From the NCBI RefSeq assembly GCF_000421645.1, contig NZ_ATXK01000002.1:558001-622000 (forward strand): a DNA stretch of 64,000 nt, read 5' to 3'. The notes under the pieces were generated by a model. The model worked only from the letters and a program-made list of their open reading frames with translations. It was not told the DNA's origin and made no database searches. A program made the position numbers and the translations under genes. Shown here piece by piece: positions 43,616-52,531 of this stretch. Source of the DNA: Aurantimonas coralicida DSM 14790 (GTDB lineage Bacteria; Pseudomonadota; Alphaproteobacteria; Rhizobiales; Rhizobiaceae). Within the stretch, counting starts at the first letter, position 1; every line of letters starts with the position of its first letter.

Positions 43616-44398
43616 TCAATCGACGGAGACCGACAGGGCCGACAGGGTCAGCGGGCCGACGGTGGTGGGGATATGGGCATAGACCGGGACGTAGACGTCC
43701 TCGCGGGCGATCGGCGCGAACCAGAGTTCCAGCGTCTGGCCTTTCAGGAACTTCAGCCCCTTGGAGGATTTGTCATAGCCGCTGACCGGGTCGATCCGCA
43801 GCTTGCAGACCGCGGCATTGCCCGAAAAGCCGGGCATGTCGAAGCGCCGGGTGCCGGCCGGCGACAGCTTCAGGTCGAGGCGCGACCAGCCGTCATAGAG
43901 CGGCAGGGTCCGGCGGCACACCGAGGCGGCGTCGCCGGTCTTGATCATCAGCCCGCTCAGGGGATCGACCACCGAGCGCAGCTGGGCGCGCTGCACCGGC
44001 ACGTAATCGGGCTTGGCCTTGGCGCGCTTCGGGCCGACCTTCGCCGAGGTCACGCGGCCGCCGCTGAAGGCGACGTCGCTCGACCAGCGCTTGGCGTCGC
44101 TGGTATAGTCGAGGCCGTAGCTTTCGGCCGCAAAGCCGCGGCTGGTGACCTTGCCGGCGACCCGGCTGGTGCCGCGGGTGTTGGAGACGAGGCTGCCGAG
44201 CCCGGCCGAGGACAGGGTGCCCTTCACCGAGAATCGGCTGCCGTCGATGGTGGTGTCGAAGCTCGCCTTGCCGACCGGCAGGCCGATGATCGAGACGCCG
44301 TAGCGCGTCGTAACCGTCTGCTCGGCCCGGACCGGAGCGAGGCCGGCGGCGAGCGTTGCCGCGACGGCGACAAGGGCGAGAATCGGTCTGGACATCAT
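43616..44398 (-). CDS. DUF3108 family exported protein
   Basis: A 260-residue protein with a signal peptide (residues 1-24, cleavage after PVRA) and a beta-rich periplasmic domain of the DUF3108 type: YGVSIIGLPVGKASFDTTID and later ELWFAPIAREDVYVPVYAHI. Two cysteines (SVCRR and AVCKL) may be disulfide-bonded. The function is unknown; a neighbouring rpmB is usual in Hyphomicrobiales. ATG 44398 is the first of an ATG pair, with GAGAGG upstream. Confidence 0.85.
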   Translation of the reverse strand: MMSRPILALVAVAATLAAGLAPVRAEQTVTTRYGVSIIGLPVGKASFDTTIDGSRFSVKGTLSSAGLGSLVSNTRGTSRVAGKVTSRGFAAESYGLDYTSDAKRWSSDVAFSGGRVTSAKVGPKRAKAKPDYVPVQRAQLRSVVDPLSGLMIKTGDAASVCRRTLPLYDGWSRLDLKLSPAGTRRFDMPGFSGNAAVCKLRIDPVSGYDKSSKGLKFLKGQTLELWFAPIAREDVYVPVYAHIPTTVGPLTLSALSVSVD

Positions 44399-44505
44399 GG
44401 GGCGAAGGCCTCTCGCGGCGAAGGGGAACGGGCAGCTTTCGGGCAGACGGGACAAACGGTGCGAATTTGTGGCGATCGGACGGGCAGGTCGCCGCGTCGC
44501 GCGGC

Positions 44506-44534
44506 TTGACGCATCGTCCGGCCCGGACTATAGA
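44506..44534 (+). promoter_or_regulatory. Sigma-70-type promoter for rpmB
   Basis: TTGACG (44506-44511) and TATAGA (44529-44534) are separated by exactly 17 nt and preceded by C, as in the rhizobial CTTGAC-N17-CTATAT consensus. The start codon of rpmB is 96 nt downstream. This is the clearest promoter in the window. Confidence 0.7.
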
Positions 44535-44630
44535 CCCGTTCGAATTTCCGGTCATACCCGATGTCGATGATCGCGCCTGTTGCGGTGGCGCGTCTCGGTC
44601 GGGCGTTACGTTAATCTGAAAGGTGATCCG

Positions 44631-44927
44631 ATGTCACGCGCCTGCGAACTCACTGGCAAGGCTGTCCAGTCCGGCAACAATGTCAGCCACGCGAACAACA
44701 GGACGCGTCGCAAGTTTCTGCCGAATCTGTGCCAGGTCACGCTGATCTCCGACGCGATGGGCCAGCGCTATCGTCTGCGCATCTCGGCGCATGCGCTGCG
44801 TTCGGTCGAGCACCGCGGCGGTCTCGACGCGTTCCTGGCCAAGGCCGACGCGGCCGAGCTGTCGCAGCGCGCCCGTCTGCTGAAGCGCCAGATCGCCAAG
44901 AAGATCGCCGAGACGGCAGCCGCCTGA
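44631..44927 (+). CDS. rpmB: 50S ribosomal protein L28
   Basis: A 98-residue basic ribosomal protein with the L28 run [20 protein letters not shown] at the start, followed by [10 protein letters not shown], and [15 protein letters not shown] later. The length is typical of the longer alphaproteobacterial form. ATG 44631 matches the family start; an in-frame ATG at 44580 adds unrelated residues. Confidence 0.97.
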   Translation: MSRACELTGKAVQSGNNVSHANNRTRRKFLPNLCQVTLISDAMGQRYRLRISAHALRSVEHRGGLDAFLAKADAAELSQRARLLKRQIAKKIAETAAA

Positions 44928-44943
44928 TCAGGCCGTGCTGACG

Positions 44944-44961
44944 GGGGCGCGCCAGCGCCCC
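44944..44961 (+). terminator. Hairpin after rpmB
   Basis: GGGGCGC (44944-44950), loop GCCA and GCGCCCC (44955-44961) form a perfect 7-bp stem 16 nt past the rpmB stop. No U-run follows, so termination may be partial or Rho-assisted. Confidence 0.4.
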
Positions 44962-45007
44962 TGATATCCGACATATCCGGGCCGGTCGCCTTCGGGCGTC
45001 CGGCACA

Positions 45008-45038
45008 AACTGGTTCCATCACCCAGGTTAAAAAAATG
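45008..45038 (+). promoter_or_regulatory. preQ1-I-like riboswitch candidate
   Basis: CTGG (45010-45013) and CCAG (45023-45026) form a short stem around TTCCATCAC, followed by GTTAAAAAA and the ATG of the VUT gene. The order of features (GGTTC, then CACCC, then an A-rich tail of about ten bases) is that of the type I preQ1 aptamer, an H-type pseudoknot of about 34 nt. The loop triplet CAT could pair with the start codon ATG, which would hide it when ligand is bound. VUT/YhhQ transporters of queuosine precursors are known targets of preQ1 riboswitches. The stem is short, so this is a strong candidate and not a certainty. Confidence 0.62.
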
Positions 45039-45728
45039 CAGCTCCTGCGCATCTATCTGCTTCCCGTCATCGCCATGACGGCGATCGTGCTCGCGTCGAA
45101 CGTCGCGGTGCAGTTCCCGGTCTTCGCCCAGATCGGCTCGCTGCAGCTGGCCGACATCCTGACCTACGGCGCCTTCACCTACGCCTTCGCGTTTCTCGTC
45201 ACCGACCTGACCAACCGTCGCTATGGCCCGGCCATCGCCCGGCGCGTGGTCTATATCGGCTTTGCCGCCGCGGTCGCCTGCTCGATCGTCGTGCCGCCGG
45301 TGCTCTACGATCTCGGCTTCCTGGAATATGCGACGGCCGCCGAGCGGCTGCTGCGAATCGCCATCGCCTCGGGCGGGGCGTTCCTGGCCGCGCAGCTCCT
45401 CGACATCGCGGTGTTCAACCGCCTGCGCCAGGAAAGCTGGTGGCGGGCGCCGGCGGCGTCGTCGCTGTCGGGGTCGGTGGTCGACACGATCACCTTCTTC
45501 ACCGTCGCCTTCGCGCCGTTCTTCCTGTTCCTCGGCCCCAATGACGGCTTCGCGCTGGAAAGCGCGCCGCTGCTCGGCCTGATGGCCGTGGAGGCACCGC
45601 GCTGGGTATCCTGGGCGATCGGCGATTTCACGGTGAAGCTGTTCATCGCGGTGTTCGCGCTGGTGCCCTACCGGATCATCATGCAGCATTTCATGCCGGT
45701 CCGGCCGGTGGCGGCCGCCGGCATCTGA
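45036..45728 (+). CDS. VUT family queuosine precursor transporter (YhhQ-like)
   Basis: A 230-residue inner-membrane protein with about six helices. The VUT/YhhQ marks are LLPVIAMTAIVLASNVAVQF at the start, AFLVTDLTNRRYGPAIARR near residue 55, and the late SGSVVDTITFFTVAF motif. E. coli YhhQ imports preQ0/preQ1. The start codon lies inside the candidate preQ1-I pseudoknot, and GluQRS elsewhere in the window uses queuosine-modified tRNA, so function and regulation agree. Confidence 0.88.
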   Translation: MQLLRIYLLPVIAMTAIVLASNVAVQFPVFAQIGSLQLADILTYGAFTYAFAFLVTDLTNRRYGPAIARRVVYIGFAAAVACSIVVPPVLYDLGFLEYATAAERLLRIAIASGGAFLAAQLLDIAVFNRLRQESWWRAPAASSLSGSVVDTITFFTVAFAPFFLFLGPNDGFALESAPLLGLMAVEAPRWVSWAIGDFTVKLFIAVFALVPYRIIMQHFMPVRPVAAAGI

Positions 45729-45734
45729 CACCCC

Positions 45735-46757
45735 TCAGTGGGTGCGCGCCTCGTCCTCGGCGAGGCGGAATTCCAGCACCATGTTGCGCTGGAAATACGA
45801 GCCGTTGTCGTCCGACATGAGCGTCAGCCGGGTCGCGCCGGTGTCGTCGGTCCAGGCGTCGATCGCTTCCATGTTGTCGATCTCCTGGCCGAGATCGAAG
45901 GACGCGATCACCGGGCCGTCGACGAGGGCGCCGGGACGGATGCCGTTTGACGCGACCCGCCGGATCCGGATGCCCAGCCCGCCGACCCAGCCATTGTAGC
46001 GCCGCTCCAGGAGCAGGAGGTCGCCGCCGGCGAGGAACGTGCCGTCCGAGACCTCCCAGTCGGTATCCTTGCGCACCGTGAAGAGACCCGATCGCGGACC
46101 GTCGAGGATTGCGGCGAAGAGATTGCCGGCGCGGTCGATGGAATGCTCGCTCACCGTCACCAGCGCACCGGCCAGCGGCCCCGAGGCCGGTGCGGCCGCC
46201 AGCATCTCCAGCCCCTTGTTGCCGCGCAATTCGCGCCGCGGGATCGGCAAAGCGAGCGGCGAAGGCCGGCTTGCCGCCATGCTGGGGGCGGCAGCGAAGG
46301 CGGCGATGCGGTGATCGCTCTCGAAGGACACGACGACCCTGTCGCCGTCGATCGCCAGCCCTTCGGCGTCGGCATCGCCCTTGCGGCGATGGGCCTGGCC
46401 GTCGGGGGCGAGGATCGGGTCGAGCGTCGCCTCGGCGATGCCCACCGGCCGGCCGTCGGCGTCACGCGCGATGCGCCCGCCCAGCCAGTAGCCGGTGTCG
46501 GAGACCGCGAGGAAGCGGCTGCCGCCGTCGCGGAACCGGAAGGCGGACAGGCCCATCAGCCGGCTGTCATCGGACCAGAAGGAAAAGCCGCCGACGAAGT
46601 CGAGCGCGCCGAAGCGGACGCGGTCGGAGTTCTTGTCGAACCGCGCGACGGGCTTGGCAGCGATGTCGAGGCCGCTGCCCGCGGCGACGGGCGCGGTGGT
46701 GGCCAGGAGGAGGGCGCAGAGCGCCGTGGCACTGATGCGCCGGCTGCGCCCGCCCAT
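45735..46757 (-). CDS. Esterase-like activity of phytase family protein
   Basis: A 340-residue exported protein: signal peptide at 1-27 (core ISATALCALLLATTAPVAAG), then a beta-propeller-like domain with FRDGGSRFLAVSDTGYWLGG, RKGDADAEGLAIDGDRVVVS and a final LMSDDNGSYFQRNMVLEF. It belongs to the esterase-like phytase family found after cobT in Hyphomicrobiales; whether it has phytase or esterase activity is not shown. Its ATG overlaps the cobT stop by 1 nt (TGATG). Confidence 0.87.
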   Translation of the reverse strand: MGGRSRRISATALCALLLATTAPVAAGSGLDIAAKPVARFDKNSDRVRFGALDFVGGFSFWSDDSRLMGLSAFRFRDGGSRFLAVSDTGYWLGGRIARDADGRPVGIAEATLDPILAPDGQAHRRKGDADAEGLAIDGDRVVVSFESDHRIAAFAAAPSMAASRPSPLALPIPRRELRGNKGLEMLAAAPASGPLAGALVTVSEHSIDRAGNLFAAILDGPRSGLFTVRKDTDWEVSDGTFLAGGDLLLLERRYNGWVGGLGIRIRRVASNGIRPGALVDGPVIASFDLGQEIDNMEAIDAWTDDTGATRLTLMSDDNGSYFQRNMVLEFRLAEDEARTH

Positions 46758-48667
46758 CAGCGTCCGGCGCCGCCTGCACGGCGCCGCTGTCCGCGCCGGC
46801 CGCCGGCCTTCTCGTCCTCGAAGAGATCGGCGAGCTGCTCGGTCATGGCGCCGGCCAGTTCCTCGGCATCGACGATGGTCACGGCGCGCCGGTAGTAGCG
46901 GGTGACGTCGTGGCCGATGCCGATCGCCAGGAGCTCGACCGGCGAGCGGGTCTCGATCTGCTCGATGACCGCCCGCAGATGCCGTTCGAGATAGTTGCCG
47001 GGATTCACCGACAGGGTCGAATCATCCACCGGCGCGCCGTCCGAGATCATCATCAGGATGCGGCGCTGCTCGGGCCGGGCGAGAAGCCGGTTGTGGGCCC
47101 AGATCAGCGCCTCGCCGTCGATGTTTTCCTTCAGCAGCCCCTCGCGCATCATCAGGCCGAGATTGCGCCGCGAGCGGCGCCACGGCGAATCGGCGGATTT
47201 GTAGATGATGTGGCGCAGATCGTTGAGGCGGCCGGGCTTCTGCGGCTTGCCGGCCTTCAGCCAGGCCTCGCGCGCCTGCCCGCCCTTCCAGGCGCGGGTG
47301 GTGAAGCCGAGCACCTCGACCTTGACGCCGCAGCGCTCCAGCGTGCGCGCCAGGATGTCGGCGCAGGTGGCCGCGACGGTGATCGGACGGCCGCGCATGG
47401 AGCCGGAATTGTCGATCACCAGCGTCACGATCGTGTCGCGGAAGTCGGTGTCGCGCTCCATCTTGAAGGACAGCGGCTGCATCGGGTCGATGACCATCCG
47501 GCTGAGCCGGGCGGGATCGAGATAGCCTTCCTCCAGGTCGAAGTCCCAGGAGCGGTTCTGCTGGGCCATCAGGCGGCGCTGCAGCCGGTTGGCCAGCCGG
47601 CCGACGACGCCCTGCAGGGTCGAGAGCTGCTTGTCGAGAAAGGCCCGCAGCCGATCGAGCTCGGCCTCGTCGCACAATTCCTCGGCGCCGATGGTCTCGT
47701 CGAAGGCCTGGGTGAAGACCTTGTAGTCGCTGTCGAGATTGAAGCCGTGCTGCGACTGGTTGGGGCGCCGCGACTCGCCCGGCGTCTCGGTGTCCTGGCT
47801 GTCCTCGTCGGAGGGATCGTCGGCGGTCGCCTCGGAGGATTCGGCCTCGGCCGCCTCCTGGTTCTCGCCTTCGCTCTCGTTCTCCTGGGCCTCGGCCTCG
47901 TCGGTGCCGCTCTCCTTCTCGGAGCCGCCCTCGTCGGAATCGCGGGTCTGGTTGTCGCCCTGCTCTTCCTCGCTGTCGGTGTCGTCGCTCTCGTCCTCGT
48001 CGCCGAGGCTCTCGGCCATCTCCAGCGAGACCAGCATGTCGCGCATCGCCCGCGCAAAGGCCTGCTGGTCGCCGACAGTCTCGCTGAGCCGGTCGAACTT
48101 CGCGCCGGCCTTCTCGTCGATGAAGTCGCGCCACACGTCGACCAGCGCCTCGGCGCTGGGCGGGATCGGGCGGCCGGTCAGCTTCTCGCGCACCATCAGC
48201 GCCACCGCGTCCTCGATCGGCGCCTCGGCGCGGTCGGTGACGTCGGCGAGGTTGGAGCGGAAATACTTGTCCTCGAGCATCGTCGCGAGATTGTCGCCGA
48301 CGCCGCGCATGGCATTGGCGCCGATCGCCTCGCAGCGGGCCTGCTCGACGGCGTCGTAGACGGCGCGGGCGCTGCGGCCGTCGGGCGACAGGCTGGAATG
48401 CAGCCGCGAATCGTGGCGCGCCTTGCGCAGCGCCATGGCGTCGGACAGGCCGCGGGTGACGCCGAGATCGGTCTTGGAGACGCGCTTGGGCAGGTCCGGC
48501 AGGCGGGCGCGCTGGCCGCTGAGACCCGGACGCTCGGAGGCGTAGGTGACCTCGAGCTCGGCATCGCCGGCGATCGCCCGCAGGCAGCCGGCGACGGCGC
48601 GCCGGAACGGCTCGCTATCGGCCGGCTTGCGGTCCACAGGACGCGTGTTGTCGCCGATCTTGGCCAT
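46757..48667 (-). CDS. cobT: Aerobic cobaltochelatase subunit CobT
   Basis: A 636-residue subunit of the CobNST chelatase, which inserts cobalt into hydrogenobyrinic acid a,c-diamide. Residues about 215-310 are an extremely acidic linker (Asp/Glu/Ser runs). The C-terminal von Willebrand A domain shows the MIDAS motif [11 protein letters not shown] near residue 420. It lies 6 nt after cobS. CobN, the large subunit, is not in this window. Confidence 0.96.
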   Translation of the reverse strand: MAKIGDNTRPVDRKPADSEPFRRAVAGCLRAIAGDAELEVTYASERPGLSGQRARLPDLPKRVSKTDLGVTRGLSDAMALRKARHDSRLHSSLSPDGRSARAVYDAVEQARCEAIGANAMRGVGDNLATMLEDKYFRSNLADVTDRAEAPIEDAVALMVREKLTGRPIPPSAEALVDVWRDFIDEKAGAKFDRLSETVGDQQAFARAMRDMLVSLEMAESLGDEDESDDTDSEEEQGDNQTRDSDEGGSEKESGTDEAEAQENESEGENQEAAEAESSEATADDPSDEDSQDTETPGESRRPNQSQHGFNLDSDYKVFTQAFDETIGAEELCDEAELDRLRAFLDKQLSTLQGVVGRLANRLQRRLMAQQNRSWDFDLEEGYLDPARLSRMVIDPMQPLSFKMERDTDFRDTIVTLVIDNSGSMRGRPITVAATCADILARTLERCGVKVEVLGFTTRAWKGGQAREAWLKAGKPQKPGRLNDLRHIIYKSADSPWRRSRRNLGLMMREGLLKENIDGEALIWAHNRLLARPEQRRILMMISDGAPVDDSTLSVNPGNYLERHLRAVIEQIETRSPVELLAIGIGHDVTRYYRRAVTIVDAEELAGAMTEQLADLFEDEKAGGRRGQRRRAGGAGR

Positions 48668-48673
48668 GGCCGC

Positions 48674-49660
48674 CTAGTCCAGAACGAGGTTGGCGGCGCT
48701 CTCCGGCAGTTCCTCGCCAAAGGCGCGCTGGTAGAACTCGGCGACGAGCGGGCGCTCCAGATCGTCGCACTTGTTCAGGAAGGTGAGCCGGAAGGCAAAG
48801 CCCAGATCGCCGAAGATCTCGGCATTCTCGGCCCAGGTGATCACCGTGCGCGGGCTCATCACCGTCGAGAGGTCGCCATTGACGAAGGCCGAGCGGGTGA
48901 GGTCGGCGACGCGGACCATCTGGGAGACGGTCTCGCGGCCTTCCTTGGTGGCGTAGGTCTTGGCCTTGGACACGACGATCCCGACCTCGTGGTCGTGGGG
49001 CAGATAGTTCAACGTCGTGACGATGGACCAGCGGTCCATCTGCGCCTGGTTGATCTGCTGGGTGCCGTGATAGAGGCCGGTCGTGTCGCCGAGGCCGACG
49101 GTGTTGGCCGTGGCGAACAGGCGGAAGGCCGGATGCGGGCGGATGACGCGGCTCTGGTCGAGCAGGGTCAGCCGGCCGGAGGATTCCAGCACCCGCTGGA
49201 TGACGAACATCACGTCGGGGCGACCGGCGTCGTATTCGTCGAACACCAGTGCGACGTTGTTCTGGTAGGCCCAGGGCAGGATGCCGTCCTTGAACTCGGT
49301 GACCTGCATGCCGTCGCGCACGACGATGGCATCCTTGCCGACGAGATCGATGCGGCTGACATGGCTGTCGAGATTGACGCGCACGCAGGGCCAGTTGAGG
49401 CGGGCCGCGACCTGCTCGATATGGGTCGACTTGCCGGTGCCGTGATAGCCCGAGACCATGACGCGCCGGTTCTTGGCGAAGCCGGCGAGGATCGCCAGCG
49501 TCGTCGGCTTGTCGAACAGATAGTCCGGGTCGATCTCTGGGACGTGCGGGTCGGACGCGGAAAAGGCCGGGACCGTCAGGTCGCTGTCGAACCCGAAGGT
49601 GTCACGCACCGAGACCGTGGTATCGGGCAGGGGGGCCACGTGATGTTCCGCTGCACTCAT
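48674..49660 (-). CDS. cobS: Aerobic cobaltochelatase subunit CobS
   Basis: A 328-residue AAA+ (MoxR-like) ATPase that forms rings with CobT and drives cobalt insertion by CobN. Walker [19 protein letters not shown] is at about residues 72-89 and Walker B region [13 protein letters not shown] near 138. The N-terminus [15 protein letters not shown] is characteristic. It heads the cobS-cobT-phytase-like operon. Confidence 0.97.
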   Translation of the reverse strand: MSAAEHHVAPLPDTTVSVRDTFGFDSDLTVPAFSASDPHVPEIDPDYLFDKPTTLAILAGFAKNRRVMVSGYHGTGKSTHIEQVAARLNWPCVRVNLDSHVSRIDLVGKDAIVVRDGMQVTEFKDGILPWAYQNNVALVFDEYDAGRPDVMFVIQRVLESSGRLTLLDQSRVIRPHPAFRLFATANTVGLGDTTGLYHGTQQINQAQMDRWSIVTTLNYLPHDHEVGIVVSKAKTYATKEGRETVSQMVRVADLTRSAFVNGDLSTVMSPRTVITWAENAEIFGDLGFAFRLTFLNKCDDLERPLVAEFYQRAFGEELPESAANLVLD

Positions 49661-49822
49661 ACTACCTCCAACGGTCCGGCGGCTCTCCGGCGAGCCTCGG
49701 GGACCAAGTCATCACTGTCGGTTTGCGGGCGAGAGGGCGGGGCCCCGACGGGCTCCGCGATCATCGCCGCATGGCGTTTGCGCACGCTGGTTTTCGGGGT
49801 GGCCGGCGCGTTCCCCTCGCGC

Positions 49823-50452
49823 TTAGCAAAAACCTGACTGTTTCAAAAGTTTGTAGGCCTGGATCACTTCGCGCAGCTTGTCCTCGGTGCCGCGGTCGCC
49901 GCCATTGGCATCGGGATGCAGCTGCTTGACGAGTTGTTTGTAGCGCGTGCGGATCGCTTCGCCACTCGCCTCGTCGGTGAGGTCCAGCGTCTCGAACGCC
50001 TTGTGCTCCAGCGAGCGGACCTTGGGGCGCCGCGGCTGCGGGCGCCCGCCACCCTCCTCCGGGAACAGGTCGAAGGGGTCGCGCATGCGGCTGTTCCAGC
50101 GCTTGGCCCGCGCGGCGCTGGCCGCCTTGGCGCCGTTGCCGGCGGCCGTGCCATTATGCCCCATGGTCCATGTCGGCCGGTGGCCGGTCATGGAATCCTT
50201 GAGGTGCTGCTGGATGTCCTTGTCGTTCAGACCGGAGAAATAATTGTAGGACTTGTTGTACTGGCGCACGTGATCGACGCAGAAATGCAGGTACTGCCCT
50301 TCGTGATCACGGCCCATCGGCGCCTTGTAGGAGCCCGGCTCGTTACAGCCTTCCCACGCGCAGACTTCGGCCCGGCGTGGCTCCGCCTTGCCCTTGGTCT
50401 TGCGCTTCCCCTTGACGCGGATCGCATCGAAATATTCGGAGTCGAGTTTCAT
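49823..50452 (-). CDS. J domain-containing protein
   Basis: A 209-residue co-chaperone-like protein. The N-terminal half has a cysteine/histidine-bearing stretch (CAWEGCNEPGSYKAP, later HFCVDHVRQYN) that may bind zinc. The J domain is at the C-terminus (about 145-207), with the HPD motif in KQLHPDANGG. It should stimulate a DnaK-type Hsp70. Its place upstream of cobS and divergent from bolA is conserved in this order. ATG 50452 is used; the frame is open further upstream without homology. Confidence 0.92.
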   Translation of the reverse strand: MKLDSEYFDAIRVKGKRKTKGKAEPRRAEVCAWEGCNEPGSYKAPMGRDHEGQYLHFCVDHVRQYNKSYNYFSGLNDKDIQQHLKDSMTGHRPTWTMGHNGTAAGNGAKAASAARAKRWNSRMRDPFDLFPEEGGGRPQPRRPKVRSLEHKAFETLDLTDEASGEAIRTRYKQLVKQLHPDANGGDRGTEDKLREVIQAYKLLKQSGFC

Positions 50453-50594
50453 CGCGTCCAATAATGGTGCCCGGGACCGGTGCGGACAAGAATTGACATC
50501 CCGGAAAAAGCCCGAAAATGCAGAGGGTCCGCCTGCTTCGCGCAAGCTTCGCTTGGCGCGGTGCGGCGACCGCTACTACAGGAGAGTGACTGCC

Positions 50595-50897
50595 ATGAAC
50601 ACCAGGGCGACAATCGAGACCAAGCTGGCCGAGGCGTTTGCGCCGGAGCATCTGGAGATCATCGACGAGAGCCATCTGCATGCCGGTCACCACCACGCCG
50701 ACAGCGACCATCACGCGACATTCGACGGATCGGGCGAGACGCATTTCCGGGTGCGACTCGTGAGCGCGGCCTTTGCCGGCCAAAGCCGGGTGGCGCGCCA
50801 CCGCGCGATCAACCGGGTGCTGCAGGACGAGCTGGACGCCGGCGTCCATGCCCTCGCCATCGAGGTTTCGGCGCCGGGCGAGGCGCGTCGCCGCTGA
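50595..50897 (+). CDS. bolA: BolA family protein
   Basis: A 100-residue BolA-fold protein. HFRVRLVSAAFAGQSRVARH followed by RAINRVLQDEL is the class-II KH-like core. BolA proteins partner with monothiol glutaredoxins in iron-sulfur metabolism and stress responses. An unusual His/Asp-rich run (HLHAGHHHADSDHH) at residues 27-40 may bind metal or an Fe-S cluster with its partner. ATG 50595 has a GGAGAG site upstream. Confidence 0.94.
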   Translation: MNTRATIETKLAEAFAPEHLEIIDESHLHAGHHHADSDHHATFDGSGETHFRVRLVSAAFAGQSRVARHRAINRVLQDELDAGVHALAIEVSAPGEARRR

Positions 50898-50983
50898 GCG
50901 CGGGCCGGCAAAGCGGCGAGCGCGGCGCCTGACAGGAGACCCGACGCCCGGTGCGCCCGCCTGATACCGGCAGGCTGTGCCGC

Positions 50984-52531
50984 TCAGTCGCGGCGCGTCG
51001 CCTCGGGATCGGAGACCGTATCGGCGGCGTCGGACGAGGCGGGCATGTCGTCGGTGTTCGTCAGGTCGGCGTCGACCGGGCGCGGTCCGGGCGACCATTC
51101 GTCCCGATCCGCCGTTTCGGTGACGACCTCGCCAGTCTCGAAATCCGTCGCGTCCGGCTCGATCGTCTCGATGCCGTAATCGTAATCGTCGATCTCCGGC
51201 TCCAGCACGGGCGCGACCTCGCCGCTCGCCAGGGCATGATGGCCACCCTTCTTGGGCGGAACCAGGATGGTGGCCGGCCGGATGCGCAGCTTGGCGATGC
51301 GGTTCTTCTCGCGCTTCAGGACAGTGAAGCGCTTGTGGAAGAAGGTGAAGGCCTGCCGCTCTTCCGGAATCGTCTGGGTCTCGTGGATGACCAGCCCGGC
51401 GATCGTCACCGCCTCCTCGTCCGGCAGGTTCCAGTCCAGCGCCCGGTTGAGATCGCGGATCGGCACCTGGCCGTCGACGATGACCGAGCCATCCGCCTCG
51501 ATCTTGACGCCCTGCATGTCGACATCGTGCTCGTCGGCGATGTTGCCGACGATCTCCTCGAGAATGTCCTCCAGGGTGATCAGGCCTTCGACCTCGCCAT
51601 ATTCGTCGACGACGATGGCGAAATGGGTCTTGCGGCGCAGGAAGGCGTTGAGCTGGTCCTGCAGCGTCGTCGTCTCGGGCACGAACCAGGGCTGGGCGCA
51701 GATCTTGAGGATGTCGACCTTGGCCGGGTCGTTGTCGACCTCGTGCAGCGCCCGCAGGATGTCCTTGGCATGCACCACGCCGACGATGTTGTCGTAATGG
51801 GTCCGCCAGACCGGCATGCGGGTATAGGGGCTTTCCAGGATCTGCCGCACCACCTCGATCGGCCCGTCATCGACATTGACCTGCCGCATGGCGGTGCGGT
51901 GGACCATGACGTCGGAGACCTCCAGCTCGTGCAGGTCGAGCAGGCCGCCGAGCCGGTTGCGGTCAGCATTGACCAGCGAACCCTCGCGGTGGAGCACCTC
52001 GACGGCGCCGCGCAGTTCCTCGTGGGCGGTCAGGAGCGAGGCGCCGGATTCGAGACTCACCCCGAACAGCGCCAGGATGCGGCGGACGATCCAGTTGACC
52101 ACCCGGGTCAGCGGCCCGAGCAGCGCCACCACCCAGCTCACCGGCCGCGAGACGGCCAGCGAGAAGCCGTCGGGCCGGGCGATCGCCGCGGATTTCGGCA
52201 GCACTTCGCCGAAGATCACCACGATGACGGTCATGCCGATCGTCGCGTAGACGACGCCGGCCTGGCCGAACAGGCCGAGAAAGGCCGTGGTCGCCAGCGA
52301 CGAGGCGAGGATGTTGACGAGGTTGTTGCCGATGAGAAGGGCGCCGATCAGCCGGTCCTTCTTCTCGATCAGCGTCTGGACGAGCGTGGCGCGGGCGTCG
52401 CCATTCTTCTCGTAGCTCATCAGCCGGGCCCGCGAGACCGCGGTCAGCGCCGTCTCCGAGCCCGAGAAGAAGGCGGAGATGGAGACGAGGACCAGGACGA
52501 TGCCGAGGAGAATCCAGAGGGTCACGCTCAT
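50984..52531 (-). CDS. HlyC/CorC family transporter (DUF21-CBS-CorC)
   Basis: A 515-residue membrane protein. An N-terminal DUF21/CNNM domain with four helices (about 1-175) is followed by two CBS domains (about 200-320, YTRMPVWRTHYDNIVGVVHA region) and a CorC_HlyC transporter-associated domain (about 335-420). Homologues take part in magnesium or cobalt efflux. The last about 90 residues are acidic and probably unstructured. ATG overlaps the aroB stop by 4 nt, so it is coupled to the shikimate genes. Confidence 0.93.
   Translation of the reverse strand: MSVTLWILLGIVLVLVSISAFFSGSETALTAVSRARLMSYEKNGDARATLVQTLIEKKDRLIGALLIGNNLVNILASSLATTAFLGLFGQAGVVYATIGMTVIVVIFGEVLPKSAAIARPDGFSLAVSRPVSWVVALLGPLTRVVNWIVRRILALFGVSLESGASLLTAHEELRGAVEVLHREGSLVNADRNRLGGLLDLHELEVSDVMVHRTAMRQVNVDDGPIEVVRQILESPYTRMPVWRTHYDNIVGVVHAKDILRALHEVDNDPAKVDILKICAQPWFVPETTTLQDQLNAFLRRKTHFAIVVDEYGEVEGLITLEDILEEIVGNIADEHDVDMQGVKIEADGSVIVDGQVPIRDLNRALDWNLPDEEAVTIAGLVIHETQTIPEERQAFTFFHKRFTVLKREKNRIAKLRIRPATILVPPKKGGHHALASGEVAPVLEPEIDDYDYGIETIEPDATDFETGEVVTETADRDEWSPGPRPVDADLTNTDDMPASSDAADTVSDPEATRRD

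Noticed and set aside
46910-49837. A 975-residue plus-strand open frame opposite cobT/cobS
   Set aside because: It mirrors the codons of two clear genes, is rich in Gly, Arg, Asp and Ala, and has no family resemblance. The same holds for the long antisense frames opposite secA (58265-61156), metX (34456-36783) and lysA/TIGR02302 (21208-24649).
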